This document shows, piece after piece, positions 53,140-61,545 of a stretch of DNA of 64,000 nucleotides (position 1 is the first letter of the stretch; the number at the start of each line of letters is the position of its first letter). The position numbers were made by a program, and so were the translations under genes. This DNA comes from Schistocephalus solidus (taxonomy: Eukaryota > Platyhelminthes > Cestoda > Diphyllobothriidea > Diphyllobothriidae), in the NCBI GenBank assembly GCA_017591395.1, contig WEDG01005576.1, positions 82,997 to 146,996 on the forward strand, given 5' to 3'. The notes below the pieces were generated by a model, which saw nothing but the letters and a program-made list of their open reading frames with translations, was not told the DNA's origin and did no database searches.

Positions 53140-53441
53140 ACTATACCACTGACCTTATTTTCTTAGCAGTTTTTTCTCATACCTTCTATTCAAAAATGAA
53201 GGTCTACTGAACTCTGCCTCCATTTTTAAGGTAGGAGATTTTTCCACGGCCTATATTTCTAGTTCATTATTAATCTCAAAACATCACTAACTTTTGACCT
53301 AGCAGGATATGTTCTGTCTACATTATTAAGTATATGTACAGTTTATCTGCACACATTTTCATGACTTCATTTCGTTACTAATGTTTTTTTAGACAGTGCC
53401 TTGCCGGTACTATCCCAATATAAATTCTAAAATATATATAT

Positions 53442-54005
53442 TACCTACTTAGACCTTCTGGTTGCGGTTAGATAAGTAGGAACCAATGAAGTCAAGGAGA
53501 GGAGGTCGGAAGCCGAGGGCTTCCAGTTTCACCAGAAGACGTCTGTGCGTTATGTTGTCAAAGGCTTTGCTCAGGTCGAAGTAGATCACAACCACTGATT
53601 GCTGCTCATTACGAAGGGAAGTGACGAGGTTACAAAATGCTAAGTTACACACTTCGCATGATCACCCATGTGGAAAACCATATTGCGAGTCACTTAAGAG
53701 CTTATTTTTCGGAAAAAGTCGAGAAGTTGATTAAAAATAATTTTTTCCAGACGTTTTACTAGAGCCGGGGTTTTGTGAACGCCTCGATAATTATTTACGT
53801 CCGAACGAGGTCCCGACTTGAAGACAGGAAGAATAATAGATGTCTTCCATGAGTCAGGAAAGAATCCGTTTAAAAGATAAACTCAAAATACATGGCAAGC
53901 AATCGAGAGAAGCTCGGCACTCTCTTAATAACTGAATTTGGAATATCGTCAGTCCCCGAAAATGAGCTATCCTTGTCAAGAGTAGGGGAACTAACTTATT
54001 AACAT
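53442..54005 (-). pseudogene. LINE B-type reverse transcriptase fragment (fingers and palm)
   Basis: On the minus strand: PDSWKTSIILPVFKSG and NNYRGVH, then after breaks FDLSKAFDNITHRRLLVKLE (53652-53449). This is LINE RT, not gypsy RT, yet it lies where the N-terminal half of the gypsy RT should be. It stops abruptly at the tail of the + strand LINE B copy. Confidence 0.78.
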
Positions 54006-54009
54006 CTTA

Positions 54010-54480
54010 TAATTTGAGTGCTTTAATTCCATATTGACTATCCGGTACCTCGGTCCTGAAGGGCACTTTAGTACCATCGACATGGAGCATGTTAATGGTA
54101 AATTCGAAGGAAATTTTAAATGCATGAACAAATTTGGTGCCTAATATACAGTCCGAGGCAATGTCAGGACAGACAACGAACTTATGACAAAAAGAACGTG
54201 ATCTCTTACCAAGTCAAGCTCCACCATGCCTTTATGTCGCAAGGTGGTCCCGTTTGCCATCTTCATGCTAACTTTGGACTTCGTGCAATACTTCACTCTA
54301 GCCTGAAGCTGAAGGAAAATTTCCTGTCTAATAAGGAAGCAGCCTGCTCCTGAATCAACTAAGCATGAAAACTTGGTATTTCCTATGGTTGCACCTATAA
54401 CAGGGTAGTATGGCATGTAACATTCGTTTGCAATAAGCAAATCATATAGAAATATGCACTTACCAGGCTCTTTTTTGTCC
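54010..54480 (-). pseudogene. gypsy-1 aspartic protease
   Basis: Minus strand: VIGATIGNTKFSCLVDSGAG with the catalytic DSG near 54350. It is followed by hydrophobic stretches and, in another frame, DCILGTKF near 54150, the usual end of retropepsin domains. In LTR elements this enzyme cuts the Gag-Pol precursor. A frameshift lies near 54150. LINE B-type sequence begins just after. Confidence 0.8.
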
Positions 54481-55361
54481 CTTGAGGTGATCACATGAAC
54501 ACCGGGTGGAGGCGGAGGGTGGGTCTGACGACCACATTGTTGCCTCCAGTTCCCATGTCGAGAGACTGTGGAGAGCCTCGCCAAGGAGTGGTGGGCTGCG
54601 GAGAGCCGTGCCAAGGAGGAGTGGGCTGAGGAGGGCCCCACTGCTGTTGAGCCGTCTGAGTGCCGATGTCGCGGTTCTGGCACTGTCCCATGGCGAAGAC
54701 ATCAACTGAGGTATCCTGTATGGTGGCAGGTGCTTGGTGACACGCAAAGGCTGATGGGGAGGATTCTTGGGCCAAGGGACAGGCCGTATGAATGGCCTCC
54801 TTGCGCCGGGCGATATCAAGGGCAACCTTGATGCTGCTGGGGGGGATCGCGGAGAAATTGGCACCTGATCTCTGGGAGAGCGACCCCGTCGACAAAGTTT
54901 TCCAAGATCCTGGCCTCGAGCTCGGTGAAGGGCATGTTTGGGTAGGCTTGCCGGGCCAGGACACAAAGGTGTCGTTGGAAGTCCACGACAGACTCCCCCG
55001 CGTATGTGCGGCGATTCTTAAGGGCGACACGTGCAACCCAGGGTATTGATGAGCGTCCAAACTCGCGCCGCAGACGCTTGAAGATTGTTGCGGGAGTGAG
55101 CGCGGCTGTAAGCTTGGCATCCCTAGCCACCGTGTAAACTTCCTTGTCAAACCGACCCAGGATGGTGGCTGGGCGAGCACCTTCGTCTACGGCCTCCAGG
55201 TTCGCTTTCATCCGATCCTCCCAGAGATCGTAGTCATAGTAAACCCTCAGCTTATCCGGCTTAGGTGAATGGCCTCCAGAGTTTGAAACTCTCTCTGGCG
55301 CCTGGACCAGCCTGGTTATCATTTCATCGGACAGTTTAAATTGCACCAACTGCCACCAAAA
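54481..55361 (-). pseudogene. gypsy-1 Gag (capsid region) and proline-rich linker
   Basis: The minus-strand frame from 55349 encodes FKLSDEMITRLVQ, then DLWEDRMKANLEA, FDKEVY and VDFQRHLCVLARQAYP, similar to the capsid of metazoan gypsy elements. After a frameshift near 54830 a Pro/Gln-rich region with repeated PQPT-PW-GSPQ units leads to the protease. No CCHC zinc knuckle was recognised. There is no canonical ATG near 55349, so the start is uncertain. Confidence 0.75.
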
Positions 55362-55385
55362 TGTAATACACCCGTATAAGATACG

Positions 55386-56562
55386 GCAAACTTCTTACGT
55401 GGATCAAGAATTTTCTCGTTGGTCGTTCCCAAGTGGTCTGCGTAGGCGGATCGCGATCTAAGCGCACAGTCATCAAGAGTGGAGTCCCACAAGGTTCAGT
55501 GCTCGGACCGATCCTATTTCTCTTGTTCATTAATGATTGTGTACAGGAATTGGACTGTAACTTTGCTATGTTTGCGGACGATATAAAAATCTGGAAAGTT
55601 ATCCACAATGCTGCTGATGCAGACAATTTCCAAGAAAATCTTCGTCAATTTGACGAGTGGTCCCGCAAATGGCTCTTGTCCTTCAACTCAAACAAATGCA
55701 CCCTGCTAGGTCTGGGAAATCGAAATCAGGTCACTGATATGCGACCCTACTATTTGAACGGTTTGCCACTCCGAGAAGCACACACACAGAAGGATCTTGG
55801 AGTTTGGATGAAAGACAACCTGAAGCCTTCTACGCAATGTTCCAAGGCAGCTAAATCCGCCAATTCAATACTGTACGCTATCAAGCGGGCATTTAAAGTT
55901 TTCGATGAAGACTGCTTTTCTAAAGTCTTTGGTACGTTTGTAAGGCCACATCTTGATTATGCGATCCAAGCCTGGCGACCGTGGACCCAACAGGACTACA
56001 ACATGCTCGAAAGGGTGCAGCGGCGAGCCACAAATTAGTAAGAGGTCAAGCTGAACTGCCATATGAGATTCGTCTAAATAACCTTAAGCTCTATCCTCTG
56101 AGTTAAAGGCAGTTGCGCGGAGACTTGATACAAACCTTCCGTATCGTGCGTGGCATGGATTGCGCCCTCCTATGTGATGACTTTTTCCAACTTGCCACTA
56201 CGAAAAATCTCCGAGGTCATCCATTCAAACTAAGTGTGCCCCAAGTAAGATTGGATGTAAGGAAGTATTTTTCACCAACCGTTTCGTGGAACCGTGGAAT
56301 AACCTACCTGAGGCGATTGTTATGTCCCAGTCTGTGTATACATTCAAGCATCGGCTTGACATACATATGTTACAGTACAATGAAGACTATGTGACTACTT
56401 AACATTAACAATATCAATGTACCACGTAAACCTGCCTGCATTCACTTGACTGTTACTTCTTTAATTTGCTTCTTATTCTTGCTACTTTTATGTAACAAAT
56501 AGGGATTTCAAAGGCGTAAGCCTATTTTCCTCAAATACACTGAACTGAACGGAACTGAACGT
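55386..56562 (+). mobile_element. LINE C (CR1-like), 5'-truncated, inserted in the gypsy-1 5' LTR
   Basis: Starts inside RT (KLLTWIKNFLVGRSQVV) and carries GVPQGSVLGPILF, the catalytic MFADDIKIWK, WLLSFNSNKC, VRPHLDYAIQAWRPW and LERVQRRAT. A one-base break near 56035 shifts the frame; then RGDLIQTFRI and LRGHPFKLS follow. The 3' end holds AGGC-GTAA-GCCT at 56512-56523 and an actgaacgga-type tail. It is similar to LINE A but clearly a separate family. Confidence 0.87.
55400..56394 (+). pseudogene. LINE C reverse transcriptase, C-terminal half
   Basis: Open from about 55400 to the stop at 56036-56038, covering the catalytic FADD, thumb and part of the C-terminal region, and resuming in another frame at 56113-56394. 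Fingers and endonuclease are absent because of 5' truncation, so it cannot be autonomous. Confidence 0.85.
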
Positions 56563-57170
56563 AACGAATCCCAAATTACTGACGCCCTAATAGGAACAAG
56601 ACAGTTGTAAAGGGGAAGAGTTCGGGATTATTTAGAACATTAAATTAGAATTCTATTAGGGCTTAGTCCTGAGAGGATCCTTTGGTGGGGATCGGCTGTC
56701 CTGAGCAGATCTTTGGCAGGTCCGTAGGAGAAAGAGCGGTGATGGCTGGAGGAACCGTCAGAGAGCGGTCTCCGGTCCAAAGTGATGAGCCTCAATCCTC
56801 CTCGGTATTTTTGTACTGTTCTTCAGACGATTTGATAATTTTAGATAGAATAGACCAATGGATATGCGTAAATCATTAATCTTAGATCGAATAGACCAAT
56901 GACTGGCCGATAGGATTTTCAGTACAGTTTTTATGGCCTTCAGGCCTCGATTGGTAGTTACGACGTTTTTACAGGTAGTAAAAATATAGACTTCCCGACT
57001 TGTCGAGGGGTCAATTGCATCAACGGTTAAAAGTGACACAAGTCAATAAGATAAGAGAATTGACATGAAAACTTGTGCATGCTAGCCAATGGGTGTTGGC
57101 TCCTTGCGCTAGTAATCTACTAGCAATCTGAGCTACTAGAAAAATTTAGAAACTCTATTCCATCTTTACA

Positions 57171-58930
57171 GTTTAATCTGTCATATGAGTGATCGATAAG
57201 CTCATTTGGTACATCTGTTTGTCAAGGTTCCATTTATAGTCTTTAATTTTTAGGTCGTTTTTCAGCTAGCTTGATAATTCTTAATTTTTAGTTCTTCCTT
57301 GCCTGAGGGATCAATATTTTGACCGCATTTCGGTGGTGACAAAATTTCTTGAAGTTTTTACTGACCCAGTTTTCTGAATACCTTCCATTTTTTAGACAAG
57401 GTGAGTAGTGTTTTTTATACCTTCTATGAACGAAAACACTCTGTTTGAAATTATATTAAACGATATCCAGTCATCCTCCGAATTCCCTTTCAGCGAAAAA
57501 TCCAATTCATGGACATTGGATCGTTCTTCGTCACCTTAAAATCAGCCATCCATCTATTTCTCTTGCCTTTTGTTCTCTTTTGGCGTTGAGAATAAAGGGA
57601 GTAAGCACCTAGCAGTGTAGCATGCTCTATCTTACCAATAGGTGCAATAGAATACACTTCATCAATGTAAGAGAAGTCCTTCGTAAATAATAAGTCCAGC
57701 CAATTTGCTCTCCAGTTATCGCTAGATCTCGTTAGTAAGTTAATCTTTTTTGCCAGAGGTTGGTTAAAAGTGAGATTTGTTAGCTTACTGTCGAAGGAAG
57801 TTGCTGCACCATCAACTGTCAGATTTACTAAGTATATTACAGGTGCGTTGAAATCTCCACCAAATTAATGACTGACTCATCAGCTAATATCAGATTGTTT
57901 GCTGGTCTGTAGACCGTCAAGAATTGTAGATTTATGAACAATTCTTATGTATCTTTTATCCAGAGGGATTCATATTCGAAGAAGAGGACGTACATTCGTT
58001 TGACCGTTTATATTCCCGTCGTTACATATATGGCCACCCCATCTCCCTGTCTATTTTCAAGGTCTCTGCGGAAGGGCTGGTATACCTCTATCAAAACCTC
58101 GGTATCCGCGATTTTGGCTTTAAAGCCACGTTTCCGTGATGACAATGATATCAGGGTTTCGGTTTGATAATAGTGCCTTGATTTTGTCTATTTTCGAAAG
58201 GAGACTTTGAGCACTTTAAACGGAGAAACTCCTTCATATAGACGTCTGCTCATTCCGTAGGATTGAATGCTGTAATCTGTCAGTCCTGAGCACGACAAAC
58301 TGGTGTTCATCACGCCCAAGGTGATGCCTGATGTGTGATCTTAAATCGGAGTCTGGAGTGCCTTCCTTTTATTATACGAGCTTTGTACATTTGGGTTCTT
58401 CGTATTTAGCGTCCGTCGTCTCGGTGAGAACCAGCCCTGATGATTTAAGGGGTCTGTTACAATAAAAACCTCTTCATCACCTTTATTTCCCCATCCTTTA
58501 TCGGTAGCCATTTTTCCTTGTGTTCGGTCGTCCTCTTCAGTTCGGTTCTCGGCTCCCTTATTTTGTGCCTCGCCATCGGTTTGTAATGCGGCTTAAAAAA
58601 CATTCTGGTGGTTGTAACGGAGAGCCATTCTCCATTCTATGACGTGTGAAGCCTGACTTTAATTTTTAGAATCTTTTTAAGAGGCCTGGGTGATGATAAC
58701 TTATGCGAAGCATCCGCTTTCCCTAAACCGAAAGCTTTCTACACAGTAACGCATTCTCCATCCTGTAAGATGGCAGTTGAGTATGCTCGGAAGAGTTTGA
58801 GGTCATGTTTGCCCCTTTCATTTGTAATCAGTGAAGTGGACTTGGAAGCTCCTTTAATAATGAGATTGCGTTTTTGTCGAAACGTCTGTTTGGTGAATTG
58901 ATGCACCGTAAACCTTATGCATGACTCTTT
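57171..58930 (-). mobile_element. LINE H remnant: endonuclease and upstream region, antisense
   Basis: Minus strand, from about 58215 down: AQSLLSKIDKIKALL, IIVITETW (catalytic Glu), FNAPVIYLVNLT, LDLLFTKDFSYIDEV and IAPIGKIEHATLL, where SDH would be expected. These are pieces of an EEP endonuclease in order, with many breaks. 58600-58930 may be the end of ORF1 (weak). The gypsy-1 LTR begins directly at its lower end, so gypsy-1 may have inserted into this LINE. Confidence 0.68.
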
Positions 58931-59324
58931 TTTATGTTGTCTGTATACACTTACATTTACAATTTCGATTGTACATAAGAAGGATCAACAAGGGCTACTC
59001 CAGTAACCCTCAAAATATGCAAACAACTTACAAGTGATTTTAAAACAATATAATTTAAGCAAAATACAGAGTATTTCACTTAAAACAGACCATCGAATCT
59101 AACTGCCCATGCGGAAGAGGAGATGTAGCATCCGAGGATGTCGATGATAGCACACACTGTGGAATATATCAAAAGGAACAGCTTTAGCCATATAAAGTTG
59201 GCAGAATGTTTAAGCACTTCATCAGACACACATGCCTATATAGAAGGACCGAATCAGTTTATAACTTAAGGGATTTATGATACTAATAACAACCTGTAGA
59301 CAATAAAGAGAGAGTATACATTTG
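58931..59324. other. Sequence between LINE remnants, nothing recognised
   Basis: A/T-rich, no protein motif or RNA gene recognised. Confidence 0.45.
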
Positions 59325-60045
59325 TAAAGAAATAAAGTTATGACAATGCGAAGATAAAATGTACAAAATACATAACATCTATCCGCATATGCGTCAACAG
59401 TAAGCGATGTGTTAAAATTAACGGTGAACTAGAAAAACAGGCAGTGAAAAAACTCATACCATAAATAATGGAGGCAGAGTTCAATAGGCCTTCATTTTTA
59501 AATAGAAGGTGGTGGAGACTGCATAGGATGGTCGGTGCGTAGAGAGGTAATACTGCAGTACTTTCCAGAAGGAGATGATGAAACGTCGAGATGATTCGTT
59601 CTTTATCACTTAGGGCGTATGAAATAAAAATCTCATGAAAATGCGTCATGAACTTAAATCCTCAGAATCTTGGACCCAGAACTGAATTCTGATGATGGTT
59701 AGTATCCAAAGAAACGGTAGCATTTTAGATCGTGGACCACCCAATGTGTACGTCCGAATGACGTCATCGTTTGGATGACTGGTGGTATAGGAGACATCAA
59801 AAATTCATGAGCGACTTTGAGGGTAGCGAAAGCCATAGTTGCAAGAGGGTCACTTAAATTTCTGATGGTCCGTCTCCGAGTCGTGAAAGCTATCTGGGAA
59901 AAGATGAGATAAATAGGTTAATAGGAATCAGTGTTAAGATAAACGTGCAGTCTTCATTTGAATGCAGATAGACATAGTTAACGACATCTAATTTCAATTG
60001 GAAAGTTATTCAAAGAAAAACTATACCTAGAAGCGTAAAAACTTC
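59325..60045 (-). mobile_element. LINE B copy (3' UTR), both ends truncated, antisense
   Basis: Matches the LINE B 3' UTR at 34490-35180 in order (aataaagttatgacaatg, gaggcagagttcaatagg, ggatgactggtg-tata), with small deletions. It lacks the last 60 or so bases including the TTCTAAA tail, and ends upstream shortly into the RT end. Confidence 0.78.
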
Positions 60046-61545
60046 CACTTGAGCAACCCAACTTAAGCATGAATATATTAGACCCTTGACGCCCTGGAAA
60101 ACTTTAATACCTTTTATGTCGTAAATATGGCTCTCTTCACGAGGCTTTGGGTACTCCATTTTTGAGGGAAATTTGTCTTCACTCACTTCAACAATGCGTG
60201 AAACTGAGCCTTTTATAAACATGGTCAGTACCAAATCAATTGACCGACATAAGAGAAGTTTAACTCTTTCTTTTAAAAACGTCCCCAAGAGTAAAATCCC
60301 CTGGACGTTGCATTTAATTTCCTTTACTCATGCGGCTAATTTTAAAGACGCTGAAGCAAAAAGGTTGTCTTCCCGCAGCAAAACCCGCCAGGTCTGATCA
60401 AACGTTTTTTAACGATTGAAGTTGGAACTTATTTTCTCTTGAGCATGGCATTCAGCTCAATATTTGAAAACAAGTTGTTTTATCTGTAAGGACAAAACCC
60501 CAATGGAACGTCAGGTTTCACCTCATTAGCAAAACAAGAAGCCTTGGTCTAAACCTTCACATCATCAAAAAGTTATCTCAGAGGTTTGTCCTGTAGCTAA
60601 TGTAAGCCCAGGGCCCTCCGGATCGATCAGGAATTTCGATTCCAGCTGAATCTTCACCCAGTTAACCTTTGTTCCTGGTTTGAGCGAAATTGTGTCAAGG
60701 CCTCTCTTCTTTTCTCATCCCAACCAAACCATGCCTGCTATAGCCGCCAAATCTACTAAAACCTAAGAAAACTCCTAGTAAATCTGAATCTATTGGCTAA
60801 TCCAGGCATTAAAATCAGTAATGTCATTACCGATGAGAAACCTGCTAACCCCTCAAACATCTACAAACAGCTGCGAACGCTAATGTTAGCATCATTGCCC
60901 AACCCAAAAAGTGTCCAAAAATCCCCAAATAAGTAACGCTTCTAATTATGTTACCAGTGTTTCTAGAATCATTTATTTCTTATTCAAATGCACGTTTTCC
61001 GCCAATTTAAGCTAACTGCCCTCAAAAATCTCATTTCTATGCCACCCCCTATCTTTTCAAACGCCACAATATGGCCTTCCCTTTCCAAGGTTTTCATCCA
61101 AATATGCCGTTGTACAATAATCTCAGTTCTCTTAACGGTAACATTTTCGACAAATTGTAGACCAGAGCAATTTTGTTTCCCACTCTTTCGTTTCTTGTTT
61201 CCAGTTTTCTTCTCCGCCACCAAATTCATCCTTTTTATAAATACTGATGAGCGTAACCTGCAGCTCAGGAATACGCTCAGCTTTAGTTTCACTCAATGCG
61301 AGATCAGTTGTAAATAAGATGGCTGAGCTTTAGAACAGTAGCCTTTGAGCTTTGATCCAGATGTGCTGTTCCATCACTGAATCCTGGGATCACTCTCTCA
61401 CTTCTGACTTGAAGCTTGCTATAGATAATTTCAAATTTTTACCGACAAGACCGCGCTGAAAAACGTGGCGGTGGTTGCCTCCTTTATATTAAGTCATCCT
61501 TTTAAATTTCCCTTCTAACTGAGCATTTCGTCCTTTTTCTGGAAA
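60046..61545. other. Sequence between two LINE B copies, no clear identity
   Basis: Minus-strand frames at 60010-60288 and 60984-61292 show only vague similarity to LINE coding regions; no catalytic motif could be placed. No RNA gene was seen. Confidence 0.4.

Larger units (their letters stand above)
39887..53441 (+). mobile_element. LINE B copy (+ strand, 3' UTR) split into three parts by LINE A2 and LINE E
   Basis: Parts 39887-40152, 49579-49702 and 53140-53441 join into one LINE B 3' UTR in + orientation ending aatataaattctaaaa. The first break falls in ggatcctaag|..ctcaagttcattgac. The second falls in gtattaccctac|tataccactgacc. Both are continuous in B1 and B2. It is 5'-truncated next to the gypsy RT catalytic site. 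Confidence 0.82.
33334..57170 (-). mobile_element. Antisense Ty3/gypsy LTR retrotransposon (gypsy-1) expanded to 23.8 kb by nested insertions
   Basis: Read on the minus strand from 57170 down: 5' LTR (split by LINE C), gag, protease, [LINE B fragments], RT end at the catalytic site, [LINE B2 with A1], RT connection and RNase H, HHCC-DDE integrase, [LINE B1], GPY-like C-terminal module, polypurine tract, 3' LTR. Order and strand agree at every step, and pieces on both sides of each insertion continue one another. LTR ends are TGTAA...TTACA. Flanking bases gttc (33330-33333) and gttt (57171-57174) may be a 4-bp target duplication with one change. Without insertions it would be about 5 kb, with the N-terminal part of RT lost. 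Many stops; not functional. Confidence 0.85.
55362..57170 (-). repeat. gypsy-1 5' LTR, split by LINE C
   Basis: Parts 55362-55385 (TGTAATACACCCGTATAAGA...) and 56563-57170 (ending CATCTTTACA) align to the 3' LTR at 33334-33968 without a large gap. On the minus strand the sequence just past the LTR, beginning TTTTGGTGGCAGTTGGTGCA, occupies the primer-binding position; I could not match it to a tRNA with confidence. Confidence 0.85.

Noticed and set aside
54506..55049. Plus-strand open frames opposite gypsy gag
   Set aside because: Antisense shadows of the proline-rich Gag linker and capsid region.
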